Assembly: GCA_963781265.1 (NCBI GenBank)
Contig: CAWAFH010000003.1
Coordinates: forward strand, 62,001 to 126,000
Direction: 5' to 3'
Length of the DNA stretch: 64,000 nt
DNA from: WHSW01 sp963781265
GTDB taxonomy: Bacteria > Actinomycetota > Thermoleophilia > Solirubrobacterales > 70-9
Shown: positions 50,269 through 59,114 of the stretch, piece by piece
Layout: each line of letters opens with the position of its first letter
Position numbering within the stretch: position 1 is the first letter of the stretch
Notes under the pieces: generated by a model
Databases searched by the model: none
What the model saw: the letters and a program-made list of their open reading frames with translations, nothing else
What the model was told of the DNA's origin: nothing
Position numbers and translations under genes: made by a program

Positions 50269-51205
50269 GCGCTGGCGCGACATCGCCGGCCCGGTCGGGC
50301 TGCTCGAGCCCGGGCCGCGCAACGCGATCACCGACGTCCCGGGGGTTCTGGTCGGCCACTCGCAGGCCTGCTGCGGCGAGCCCACCGGGGTCACGGTGGT
50401 CGCCCCGCCGACGCTGCCGGCGCGGGCCGGGAGCGCCGTCGTCAACGGGATGGGCGAGCTCACCGGCCGGATCGAGATCGACGAGCGAGGGTCGATCGAG
50501 ACCCCGGTCTACCTGTGCGGATCGCACGCGGTCGGGGTGGTCCACCACGCGGCCGTGCTCGCCTCGGGCCGCGGCCCCGAGAAGATCGTGCTCCCCGTGG
50601 TCGGCGAATGCGACGACAGCTGGCGAGCCGACTCACGGGAGGTGGTGACCGATGACGTCGACCGCGCCCGCGCCGCGCTCGGCGAGGAGGTCGCGGAGGG
50701 CAGCGTCGGCGCCGGCACGGGGATGATGTGCTTCGACTTTCCGGGTGGGATCGGGACCTCGTCGCGGGCAGTGGGCGAGCACCACGTCGGCGTCCTGCTG
50801 CTGTGCAACTTCGGCGACCGCGAGCGGCTCGACCTGCTCGGCACCCGCCTCGATCCGCCGGCGCGCAAGGCGGCCCCTGCCGGGTCGTGCATCTCGGTGT
50901 GCGCGACCGACGCCCCGCTCGATCCGATGCAGCTGCGCCGCCTGGCGCTGCGCCCGCTGCTCGGGCTCTCGCGGGTCGGCTCGTACGCGGCGGACGGCTC
51001 GGGGGAGATCGGGCTCGCGTTCTCGACCGCCCCGTCCACCGGGATCGCCAACGAGGAGCTCGACCCGTACTTCGCCGCGGCCTGGGAGGCCGCCCAGGAG
51101 GCGGTGTTCAACTGCCTCGTCGCCGCCACGCCCGCGACGCTGCGCGACGGGACGCCCCAGGACGCGTTCCCGATCGAGCTCGTCCGCGAGCTGGCCGCCC
51201 GATGA
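50261..51205 (+). CDS. P1 family (DmpA/BapA-like) self-processing aminopeptidase
   Basis: A 314-residue N-terminal-nucleophile hydrolase. Family features: NAITDVPGVLVGHSQ at the start, GVTVVAPP, VNGMGELTGRIEIDERG, and the autocleavage/nucleophile region FPGGIGTSSRAVGEHHVGVL. Relatives release N-terminal L- or D-amino acids or beta-amino acids from peptides after self-cleavage into two chains. It overlaps the ATPase gene by 8 bp, so it should act on peptides imported by the transporter. Confidence 0.88.
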   Translation: MPERWRDIAGPVGLLEPGPRNAITDVPGVLVGHSQACCGEPTGVTVVAPPTLPARAGSAVVNGMGELTGRIEIDERGSIETPVYLCGSHAVGVVHHAAVLASGRGPEKIVLPVVGECDDSWRADSREVVTDDVDRARAALGEEVAEGSVGAGTGMMCFDFPGGIGTSSRAVGEHHVGVLLLCNFGDRERLDLLGTRLDPPARKAAPAGSCISVCATDAPLDPMQLRRLALRPLLGLSRVGSYAADGSGEIGLAFSTAPSTGIANEELDPYFAAAWEAAQEAVFNCLVAATPATLRDGTPQDAFPIELVRELAAR

Positions 51206-52530
51206 GTGGACTTCGAGACGAGGTCGTCGAGCTCGTCCGCGAGCTGATCCGCATCGACACCTCGAACCCGCCCGGCAACGAGAGCCTTGCGGCGCGGCGG
51301 CTCGCCGCCTACCTGGCCGAGGCGGGCGTCGAGTCCGAGCTGATCGGGCCGGACCCGGACCGCCTCAACCTCGTCGCCCGGATCGAGGGAGCGGGGGAGG
51401 GCCCGTCGCTGATGCTGATGGCGCACACCGACGTGGTCCCGGCCCCGCCCGAAGGCTGGAGCACCGGTCCCTTCGACGGCACCGTGCGCGACGGGCGGCT
51501 GATCGGCCGGGGCGCCACCGACATGAAGAACGAGCTGGCGGCGCGGGCCGCCGCCTTCGCGGCGTTCGCCCGCAGCGGCGAGCGGCCGAGCGGCGATCTC
51601 GTCCTGGTCGCCGAGTCGGACGAGGAGCGAAACGTCTCGGACGTCGGGATGTCGTGGCTGGTGCGCGAGCGGCCCGACCTGCGCTGCGACCTGGCGATCA
51701 ACGAGGGCGGCGGCACCCTGCTCGAGCTCGCCGACGGCCGGCGCGTGGTGACGATCTCGGTCGGCGAGAAGCGGGTCACATCGGCGCGCTTGCGGCTCGC
51801 CGGCACGGCGGGCCACGCCTCCGTGCCCGACGGCGCCGACAACCCGGTCGGCCACGCGGCGACCGCGATCTCCAGGCTGCTCGGCCACCGCCGTCCGGCG
51901 AGGCTGCCCGGGGCCGTCGCCGCGGCGCTCGACGAGCTCGGCGCCCCGGCCGGCGACGACGAGGAGCGGATCGAGTGGGCGGCGAACCAACACGCGCTGC
52001 TCGGCGAACAGCTGCGGCCGATGGCGCGGATGACGGTCACCCCGACCGGGATGCGCACGTATGAGCCCGCGAACGTGATCCCGCCCTACGCCGACGTGAT
52101 CTGCGACTGCCGGGCGCTGCCGGACGAGACCGAGGAGGACCTGCGCGCCCACGTCGCGGCCGCGCTCGGCGGCGACCTCACCTACGAACTGGAGTTGCTC
52201 GAGCCCCTCGCCGGCGGCACCGAGTCGCCGATCTCGACGCCGCTGTACGAGGCGATCGAGCGCTACGTCGACGCGCGCGTGCCGGGGGCGCGGCTGCTCC
52301 CGCTGATCTCGACCGGGTTCACGGACTCGCATTGGGTCCGGGAGGCCTTCGGCACCGTCGCCTACGGGTTCGCGCCGTTGCTGCACGGGGATCCGCTCAC
52401 CTACCTGCGCGCGGCGCACGCCGACGACGAGTCACTCGGCCTCGACGACCTCGCGGAGATGGCCGAGTTCCACCTCGAGGCGATCCAGGCGCTCGCGGGC
52501 CCCGGTAGTCGCCCGCACGCCGACCGGTAG
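51202..52530 (+). CDS. M20 family metallopeptidase
   Basis: A 442-residue zinc peptidase or deacylase. Metal ligands sit in MLMAHTDVVP (His, Asp), GRGATDMKNELAA (Asp), VAESDEERNVSD (Glu-Glu catalytic pair) and, near the end, PLLHGDPLTY (His). The lid domain (about 190-310) mediates dimerisation. Likely substrates are dipeptides or N-acyl amino acids. ATG 51202 overlaps the previous stop by ATGA, and it closes the operon. Confidence 0.9.
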   Translation: MSGLRDEVVELVRELIRIDTSNPPGNESLAARRLAAYLAEAGVESELIGPDPDRLNLVARIEGAGEGPSLMLMAHTDVVPAPPEGWSTGPFDGTVRDGRLIGRGATDMKNELAARAAAFAAFARSGERPSGDLVLVAESDEERNVSDVGMSWLVRERPDLRCDLAINEGGGTLLELADGRRVVTISVGEKRVTSARLRLAGTAGHASVPDGADNPVGHAATAISRLLGHRRPARLPGAVAAALDELGAPAGDDEERIEWAANQHALLGEQLRPMARMTVTPTGMRTYEPANVIPPYADVICDCRALPDETEEDLRAHVAAALGGDLTYELELLEPLAGGTESPISTPLYEAIERYVDARVPGARLLPLISTGFTDSHWVREAFGTVAYGFAPLLHGDPLTYLRAAHADDESLGLDDLAEMAEFHLEAIQALAGPGSRPHADR

Positions 52531-52574
52531 GCGCTACCGATGATCGTCCCGCGGGGCGGCCGTACGTTCGCAGG

Positions 52575-53957
52575 GTGAGGACTGCGCTCGCAAGCGACGA
52601 GCCGGGCGCCGAACGATTCCGCGTCCTGATCGCGGGCGGCGGCGTCGCGGCGCTCGAGGCGATGCTGGCCCTGCGCGAGCTCGCCGCCGACCGGGTCGCC
52701 GTCGAGCTGCTGGCGCCCGACCCGAAGTTCCGCTTTCGCCCGCTCTCGGTCACCGAGCCGTTCGGGCTCGCCACCGCGCGGGCACTGGACCTCGCCGAGC
52801 TCGCCCTCGCCAACCACGCCACGTTCACCTGCGACGGGCTCGCCGCCGTGGATGCGGGACGGCGCGTCGTCGCGACCGACGACGGCCGCGAGATCGCCTA
52901 CGACGCGCTGCTGGTCGCGATCGGGGCGGGCGGTGTCGACGCGGTCCCCGGCGCGATCACGTTCCGCGATGCGGACGACGACGGCGCCGCGATCCGCCTG
53001 ATCGAGGAGCTCGACCGCGGCGAGATCGGCTCGGTCGCCTTCGCGGTCCCCGGCGGCTCGACCTGGCCGCTGGGTCTCTACGAGCTGGCTCTGCTGACCG
53101 CGGCCCACGCCGAGCGCGCCGGTCTGACGGTCGACCTCACAGTGGTCACGCCGGAGGCGCGGCCGCTGGAGATCTTCGGACGGCGCGCCAGCGACGTCGT
53201 CGCCGGGCTGCTCGACCGCGCGGGGATCGCCGCCCGCACCGGGGCGGCGCCAAGAGGCTTCGCCGCGGGCGAGCTCGAGCTCGCCGATGGCGAGCGCCTG
53301 CCGTGCGACCGGGTGCTGTCGCTGCCGGTGCCCCGGGTCGGCCCGCTCACGGGCCTTCCGCAGGGCCCGGAGGGCTTCATCCCGGTTGACCGCCACGGCG
53401 CCGTGCTCGGACTCGAGCGCGTCTTCGCAGCGGGCGATGTGACCTGGTTTCCGGTCAAGCAGGGCGGCCTCGCGACGCAGATGGCCGACTGCGCCGCGAG
53501 CGCGATCGCCCGGCTGGCCGGAGCCCCGGTCGACCCGCAGCCGTTTCAGCCCGTCCTGCGCGGTGCGCTGCTGACCGGCTGGGGCCCGCGCTACCTGCGC
53601 GCCGAGATTCCGGCCGCAGGGTCGAGCCGCGTCTCCAAGAGCGTCCTCTGGTGGCCGCCGGGCAAGGTCGCGGGCCGCTACCTGACTCCGTTTCTCGCCA
53701 ACTTCGCCGGCTATCGGTTCGGTGCGAAGCCGCTTCGCGACCTCGACCCGCCTCCGGCCGAGGACGCGGCCGACACGACCTCGGGACACGAGGACGCGGT
53801 CGCGCTGTCGCTCGACTCCGCCGACGCGGCCGCCACCGAGCGCGACTTCAAGGGGGCGCTGCGCTGGCTCGAGGTCGCCGAGGATCTGGAGCTCTACCTG
53901 CCCGGCGAGTACGAGCTCAAGCGGATCTCCTGGCAGGCCTCGTCGCAGGCGGGGTGA
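52575..53957 (+). CDS. FAD-dependent oxidoreductase, sulfide:quinone reductase/NDH-2-like
   Basis: A 460-residue two-dinucleotide-binding flavoprotein. The N-terminal FAD motif is VLIAGGGVAALEAMLAL; PDPKFRFRPLSVTEPF and AYDALLVAIGAGGVDAVPGA resemble SQR-like enzymes, and the second FAD contact is VFAAGDVTWFPVKQGGLATQ. The paired redox cysteines of true SQR are not evident, so the substrate is open. GTG 52575 lies 6 nt after TACGTT, so it is leaderless. The C-terminal 60 residues are an extra helical tail. Confidence 0.8.
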   Translation: MRTALASDEPGAERFRVLIAGGGVAALEAMLALRELAADRVAVELLAPDPKFRFRPLSVTEPFGLATARALDLAELALANHATFTCDGLAAVDAGRRVVATDDGREIAYDALLVAIGAGGVDAVPGAITFRDADDDGAAIRLIEELDRGEIGSVAFAVPGGSTWPLGLYELALLTAAHAERAGLTVDLTVVTPEARPLEIFGRRASDVVAGLLDRAGIAARTGAAPRGFAAGELELADGERLPCDRVLSLPVPRVGPLTGLPQGPEGFIPVDRHGAVLGLERVFAAGDVTWFPVKQGGLATQMADCAASAIARLAGAPVDPQPFQPVLRGALLTGWGPRYLRAEIPAAGSSRVSKSVLWWPPGKVAGRYLTPFLANFAGYRFGAKPLRDLDPPPAEDAADTTSGHEDAVALSLDSADAAATERDFKGALRWLEVAEDLELYLPGEYELKRISWQASSQAG

Positions 53958-53971
53958 CGCTCGCCCTACAT

Positions 53972-53999
53972 ATACCCCTCCTGGGTATGCGTCTACAAT
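53972..53999 (+). promoter_or_regulatory. CsoR-type operator and -10 box
   Basis: ATACCC-N5-GGGTAT (53972-53988) is a perfect dyad of the G/C-tract type bound by CsoR/RcnR repressors; TACAAT (-10) follows at 53994-53999. The site overlaps the promoter of the CsoR gene, which begins at 54036, so autorepression is likely. Confidence 0.65.
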
Positions 54000-54035
54000 C
54001 ACCGTGCAGATGCGAACGACGACCGAGAGGACGCG

Positions 54036-54329
54036 ATGAGCGAAGCCACCGAAATGCCCGGCTACATCGATGACAAGGACGGGCTGCTGAAGCGGCTGCG
54101 CCGCGTCTCGGGGCAGGTCGGCGGGCTCGAGCGCATGGTGGCCGAGGAGCGCTACTGCATCGACATCCTGACCCAGATCTCCGCCGTGCAAGCGGCGCTC
54201 GACCGCGTCGCTCTGGGCCTGCTCGACGACCACGCTCGCCATTGTGTGATCGGCGCCGGCGACGACGATCGCGAGGCGCGCACCGAGGAGATGATGGGAG
54301 CGGTGGGGCGACTGCTGCGCAGCCGCTGA
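54036..54329 (+). CDS. csoR: CsoR-family copper-sensing repressor
   Basis: A 97-residue all-helical DUF156 protein. The metal ligands match CsoR: Cys in RYCIDILTQ, His 25 residues later and Cys four residues after that (DDHARHC), the C-H-C set that binds Cu(I). It lacks the extra N-terminal His of RcnR. GAGAGG precedes the ATG. The only nearby candidate targets are itself and the upstream flavoprotein; no copper ATPase is in view. Confidence 0.9.
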   Translation: MSEATEMPGYIDDKDGLLKRLRRVSGQVGGLERMVAEERYCIDILTQISAVQAALDRVALGLLDDHARHCVIGAGDDDREARTEEMMGAVGRLLRSR

Positions 54330-54372
54330 CGCGCCCGGGGGGACACCGGGCCACCCGGTAGCGTACGCCCGC

Positions 54373-56739
54373 GTGGGGAGGATGCCGACGCCGCTGAAGC
54401 TGGCCTGCGCGATGTCGGCGGCGCTTGCCTGGGCGATCGCACCGCCCGGGGCCGCCGGCGCGGCGAGCGGCCCGGCGGTCGTCCGCGACGGGCCCGTCCG
54501 GGTCGAGGTGATCTCGCCGAGCCTCTTCCGGCTGGAGTACGCCGAGGACGGGACGTTCGAGGACTCGCCGACCCTGACGGTGCCCGCGCGCGCCGGCAAG
54601 CCGCCGGCGATCCGGTCGAAGTCGCGAAACGGGGTGCTCACCGTCCGGACCTCGCGCGCGATCCTTCGCTACACCGAGGGCACCGGGCCGTTCTCGGCCG
54701 CCAACCTGCGGCTGAAGCTGCCCGGCCGCCCGCAGCTGCGGCCGTCGTTTCCCGCCCAAGCGGGCGCGGCCCCGGCGACCGCGTCGGCGCCGATCGTGCC
54801 GCCGCCCAACCCGGACCCCGACCCGGCCCCGCCCACCGCCGGAAACCTCGGCGGCTGGTATCGCGCGCTCGACAACCAGAACGGGCCGGTGCCGCTTCAC
54901 GACGGGCTGCTCAGCCGCGACGGCTGGTACCTGCTCGACGACACGGCGACCCCGCTCGCGACCGAGGGCGGCCAGTGGTACGCGCCGCGTCCGCCGCGCT
55001 CGGGCGCCTACCAGGACGGCTACCTGTTCGCCTACGGCGACGACTATCCGCGCGCGCTCGCCGACCTGAGGGCGCTGACCGGCCCCGCCCCGTTGCTGCC
55101 GCGCCGCGCGTTCGGCAACTGGTTCTCGCGCTACTACGGCTACAGCGAGTCCGACTACCACGAGCTGCTGCGCCGGTTTCGGAGCGAGCGGGTGCCGCTC
55201 GACGTGCTGGTCGTCGACACCGACTACAAGTGGCCCTACGACTGGGACGGCTGGCAGTGGACGCCGACCTTCTTCCCGAACCCGAGCCGGTTCCTCAACT
55301 GGGCGCACTCGAACGGGCTCGACGTCACCCTCAACGTCCACCCGTCGATCAGCACGGCCGACCCGAGCTACGCAGCCGCGGACGCGAACGCCGGTGGGCT
55401 GATCGACGGCGGCGATCGGTGCCGCGTCTTCCTGCGCGACCTGACCGCCTCGTGCGGGGTGTGGGATTGGGCCCAGCGCGACGACGCGGCCTCCTATTTC
55501 AAGCTCCACGAGCCGTTCGAGCTCGCCGGGGTCGACAACTGGTGGCTCGACTACTGCTGCGACGAGAGCCGCGCCTCGGCGCCCGGGCTGACGCCCGACA
55601 GCTGGATCAACTCCCTCTACGCCCGCCGCCAGGAGAACCGGGGCCTGCGCTGGCTGCCGCTGGCGCGGATCGGGTCGTCGATGTTCGCGCAGGCCGGCGC
55701 GGGTGGCGCCGGGATCTGGTCCGAGCACCGCAACGCGATCCACTTCACCGGCGACACCTTCGCGACCTGGCCGATGCTCGACTTCCAGACCCGGTTCACG
55801 GCCGCCGAGGGCGCCGGGATCGGGATGCCGTATGTGTCGCACGACATCGGCAGCTTCAACGCCGACCGGCTCCCCAACGACCTCTACGTCCGCTGGGTCC
55901 AGTCGGGGCTCGTGCAGCCCATCCTGCGCCTGCACTCCAACCACGCGCCGCGCCTGCCGTGGGAGTACGACGGCCGCGCCGGACGGATCGCCGCCCTGTT
56001 CCTGCGCCTGCGTGAGTCGCTCGTCCCGTACCTGTACACGCTCGCCCGCCAGTCCTACGACACGGGCCTGCCCCTCGCACGGGCGATGTACCTGGAGTGG
56101 CCGAAGCGGCGCGAGGCCTACCGCTTCGGCAATCAGTACATGCTCGGCGGCCAGCTGCTCGCCGCGCCGGTCGCGAGGCCGGGCGATCCGGCGCGCAAGC
56201 GGGTCTGGTTCCCGCCCGGGCGCTGGGTCGACCTGTTCACGGGCGAGGTGCACGACGGCGCGCGGGCCGAGACGCTCCGCGTGCCGCTCGAGCGGATGCC
56301 GCTGTTCGCTCGCGCCGGGGCGATCGTCCCGCGCCAGGACTACGTCAAGAACTCGGGTCGCGCCGCGCCCGATCCGCTGATCCTCAACGTCTACGCGGGC
56401 GACGACGGTGCGTTCACTCTCTACGAGGACGAGGGCGCCGGGTTCGGCTATCGCAACGGCCGCTTCGCCCGCACCGCGCTGCGCTGGGACGAGGGCGCGG
56501 CGACCTCGAGGCTGACGATCGCGAAGCCGCAGGGCAGCTACCGCGGCGATCCGGCCACCCGTCACTACAGCGTGCGGGTGCTCGGAGTCGGGCGGCCGCG
56601 GTCGGTGACGATCTCATCGGGCACCGGGGTCCGCCGGGCGGCGTTCAGCTACGACGCCGCGGCCAAGCTGCTGACGATCGACACCCCGGCGCTGGCGACG
56701 ACGCGGCCCGCCTACGTCAGCCTCGGCTTCGGCGGCTGA
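54373..56739 (+). CDS. Secreted glycoside hydrolase family 31 (alpha-glucosidase/alpha-xylosidase type)
   Basis: A 788-residue exported enzyme with signal peptide (about 1-34, ending GAAGAASG). The N-terminal beta domain (galactose-mutarotase-like) is interrupted by a Pro/Asp-rich linker at about 140-155. The barrel contains WFSRYYGYSESDYHELL, VVDTDYKWPYDWDGW, the nucleophile Asp in NWWLDYCCDES and the acid/base Asp in SHDIGSFN. Retaining GH31 enzymes remove alpha-linked glucose, xylose or sulfoquinovose. The cysteine-rich nucleophile loop (YCCDE) is unusual. Confidence 0.9.
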   Translation: MGRMPTPLKLACAMSAALAWAIAPPGAAGAASGPAVVRDGPVRVEVISPSLFRLEYAEDGTFEDSPTLTVPARAGKPPAIRSKSRNGVLTVRTSRAILRYTEGTGPFSAANLRLKLPGRPQLRPSFPAQAGAAPATASAPIVPPPNPDPDPAPPTAGNLGGWYRALDNQNGPVPLHDGLLSRDGWYLLDDTATPLATEGGQWYAPRPPRSGAYQDGYLFAYGDDYPRALADLRALTGPAPLLPRRAFGNWFSRYYGYSESDYHELLRRFRSERVPLDVLVVDTDYKWPYDWDGWQWTPTFFPNPSRFLNWAHSNGLDVTLNVHPSISTADPSYAAADANAGGLIDGGDRCRVFLRDLTASCGVWDWAQRDDAASYFKLHEPFELAGVDNWWLDYCCDESRASAPGLTPDSWINSLYARRQENRGLRWLPLARIGSSMFAQAGAGGAGIWSEHRNAIHFTGDTFATWPMLDFQTRFTAAEGAGIGMPYVSHDIGSFNADRLPNDLYVRWVQSGLVQPILRLHSNHAPRLPWEYDGRAGRIAALFLRLRESLVPYLYTLARQSYDTGLPLARAMYLEWPKRREAYRFGNQYMLGGQLLAAPVARPGDPARKRVWFPPGRWVDLFTGEVHDGARAETLRVPLERMPLFARAGAIVPRQDYVKNSGRAAPDPLILNVYAGDDGAFTLYEDEGAGFGYRNGRFARTALRWDEGAATSRLTIAKPQGSYRGDPATRHYSVRVLGVGRPRSVTISSGTGVRRAAFSYDAAAKLLTIDTPALATTRPAYVSLGFGG

Positions 56740-56763
56740 GCGCGACGCGACTAGGATCGGCCG

Positions 56764-57507
56764 ATGGAACCGGTCGCGATCGAGCAGCGGGAGGGGATCG
56801 CGCTCGTCCGCCTGCAGCGACCGCCGGCGAACGCCCTCGACCCCGAGCTGCTCGCGGCAGGCGCCGCAGCGGCGAAGCAACTGGCCGCGGAGCGCCCCGC
56901 GGCCGTGGTCCTCGCCGGCTCGGGCGGATTCTTCTCCGCCGGGATCGACCTGAAGCTCGCGCCGACGTTGTCGGGGGATGAGCAGGGGGCGGTGGTCCGG
57001 GCGATCAACCAGCTCTTTTACTCCTGGTATTCGCTCGACCTGCCGGTGGTCGCCGCGGTCACCGGGCACGCGGTGGCCGGCGGCCTGATCCTGGCTCTGT
57101 GCGCCGACCACCGGGTCGGCTCGCTCGCCGGTCGCTACGGCCTCACGGAGCTGCGCGTCGGCGCCCCGTACCCGGCGGGCGCGCTCGCGGTGGTGCGCGC
57201 CGAGCTGGCCCCGGCCGCGGCCCGCCGCCTGGCGCTCGGGGCTGAGCTGATCGGCGCCGAGGCGGCAAGGGACCATGAGCTCGTCGACGAGCTCGCCGCG
57301 CCCGACGATGTCGTCGATGCGGCGACCGACGCGGCTCGCCGGCTCGCCGAGTTGCCGTCCACGACCTACGCGACGGTGAAGGCGCAGCTGCGCGCCCCGG
57401 CGCTCGAGCGGATGCGCGCGGCGCTCGAGCACGACCCGCTCGCCGACGGCTGGCTCAGCGGCGAGTCCGCCGACGCCGCGGCCGCGGTGCTCGAGCGGCG
57501 CAGCTGA
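56764..57507 (+). CDS. Enoyl-CoA hydratase/isomerase family protein
   Basis: A 247-residue crotonase-fold protein. RPPANALDPELL is the N-terminal family motif, GSGGFFSAGIDLKLAP supplies the first oxyanion-hole NH, and VTGHAVAGGLILALCADHRVG the second. The usual catalytic Glu pair of hydratases is not obvious in GLTELRVGAPYPAGAL, where one Glu is retained. ATG 56764 lies 6 nt after TAGGAT, so it is leaderless. The substrate is not predictable. Confidence 0.87.
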   Translation: MEPVAIEQREGIALVRLQRPPANALDPELLAAGAAAAKQLAAERPAAVVLAGSGGFFSAGIDLKLAPTLSGDEQGAVVRAINQLFYSWYSLDLPVVAAVTGHAVAGGLILALCADHRVGSLAGRYGLTELRVGAPYPAGALAVVRAELAPAAARRLALGAELIGAEAARDHELVDELAAPDDVVDAATDAARRLAELPSTTYATVKAQLRAPALERMRAALEHDPLADGWLSGESADAAAAVLERRS

Positions 57508-57516
57508 GCGCCCTGA

Positions 57517-58998
57517 TCAGGCCGCGACCCGGTAGTCGCCGGGGTTGATGCGCCGGGTCCGGCGGCGGTACTCGAGCCAGGCGCCGGGCCAGTTGTTCGT
57601 GTTCTCGCCCTTGCCGTTCAGGTACCAGTTGCTGCAGCCGCCGGAGGCCCAGACCGTGTCCGCGCTGCGCTCGGCCATCTCGGCGCGCCAGCGCTCCTGG
57701 ACCTCGGGGCGCAGGTCGAGCCAGCGATAGCCGCCGTCGCGCAGGCGGCGGATCGCGTCGGCGACGTAGTTGAACTGCGACTCGAGCGTGTAGGGAACCG
57801 AGCCGGAGCCGTGGTTGGTGTTCGGCCCGTAGAGGATGAACAGGTTGGGAAAGCCGGCGACGGTGGTCCCGAGATACGCCTCCGGGCGCTCGGCCCAGAA
57901 CGCGTTCAGCTCGCGCCCGTCGAGGCCGTTGATCTCCATCGGGGCGACGAAGTTGTGGCTTTGAAAGCCGGTCCCGTAGATGATCACGTCGGCCTCGCGC
58001 TCGATTCCGTCGGCGCCGACGACGCCGCTCGCCGTGACCCGTTCGACGCCGCCGGTGCACAGCTCGACGTCCTCGCGCAGCAGGGTCGGGTACCAGTCGC
58101 TCGTGAACAGCACCCGTTTGCAACCGAGCTCGTAGTCCGGGGTCGTCTTCGCGAGCAGCTCCGGGTCGTGGCCGACCATCCGCCGGCGCTCCCAGTTCGC
58201 GATCCGCCTGAACGGCGCCGAGACCCAGAGGTTCCCGGTGAAGCCATAGGTCGCCATCTCGAAGAAGGCGAAGAAGGCGGCGCGGCTGGCGGCGACCCGA
58301 GCGGGAAAGTGGCGGAAGAGGGCCTGCTCCCAGGCCGGGTAGGAGCGGTCGAGCTTCGGCACGATCCACGGCGCGGAGCGCTGGTAGATCGTCGTCGATG
58401 CGGCGATCTCGGCGACCTCGGGGACGAACTGGATCGCGCTCGCGCCGGTGCCGATCACCGCGACCCGTTTACCGGTCAGGTCGACGTCGTGGTCCCATTC
58501 GGCGGAGTGGAAGGCGGGCCCGTCGAACTCCTCGATCCCGGCGAGCGGCGGGATCGCGGGCCGGGTGAGCTGTCCGCAGGCGGTGACCAGGAGGTCGAAC
58601 TCGCGCGCCGCGCCGTCCTCGGTGCGCACCGTCCAGCGACCGGCCTCGGGGTCGAAGTCGGCGCGGGTTACCTCGGCGCCGAGGTGCACGTGTGGGTCGA
58701 TCCCGTAATCGGTCGAGCACTCGCGCAGATAGGAGAGGATCTCGGCCTGCGGCGCGTAGCGCCGCGACCAGCGGTGACCGGGGGCGAATGAGAACGAGTA
58801 CAGGTGCGACGGCACGTCGCAGGCCGCCCCGGGGTAGGTGTTGGCGCGCCAGACCCCGCCGACGGAGTCCCCGCGCTCGAAGATCTCGAAGGAGGCGAGC
58901 GCCTCCTCCCGCAGGCGGATCCCCATGCCCACGCCGCCGAAGCCGGCTCCGACGATGCCGACCGAGAGCTCCCGGCGCGCTCCGTTGCTGCTGCTCAT
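57517..58998 (-). CDS. Flavin-containing monooxygenase, Baeyer-Villiger type
   Basis: A 493-residue NADPH-dependent monooxygenase. Two Rossmann motifs (VGIVGAGFGGVGMGIRL for FAD; VAVIGTGASAIQFVPEV for NADPH) flank the BVMO-like fingerprint FDGPAFHSAEWDHDVD (FxGxxxHxxxWD rather than the strict WP). ATG 58998 is chosen as the first Met before the FAD fold. It could oxidise ketones, amines or sulfides. Confidence 0.88.
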   Translation of the reverse strand: MSSSNGARRELSVGIVGAGFGGVGMGIRLREEALASFEIFERGDSVGGVWRANTYPGAACDVPSHLYSFSFAPGHRWSRRYAPQAEILSYLRECSTDYGIDPHVHLGAEVTRADFDPEAGRWTVRTEDGAAREFDLLVTACGQLTRPAIPPLAGIEEFDGPAFHSAEWDHDVDLTGKRVAVIGTGASAIQFVPEVAEIAASTTIYQRSAPWIVPKLDRSYPAWEQALFRHFPARVAASRAAFFAFFEMATYGFTGNLWVSAPFRRIANWERRRMVGHDPELLAKTTPDYELGCKRVLFTSDWYPTLLREDVELCTGGVERVTASGVVGADGIEREADVIIYGTGFQSHNFVAPMEINGLDGRELNAFWAERPEAYLGTTVAGFPNLFILYGPNTNHGSGSVPYTLESQFNYVADAIRRLRDGGYRWLDLRPEVQERWRAEMAERSADTVWASGGCSNWYLNGKGENTNNWPGAWLEYRRRTRRINPGDYRVAA

Positions 58999-59114
58999 CG
59001 CGCCGCCCAGGCTACCGGCGCCCGGCGCGGGAAGACCTTGGCGCCGCGGCGAGCGCGCGCCGATTCGGCGAACGGCGTGCGCATCCCTCGCGTTCGCTAG
59101 GGTGGGCCACGGTG

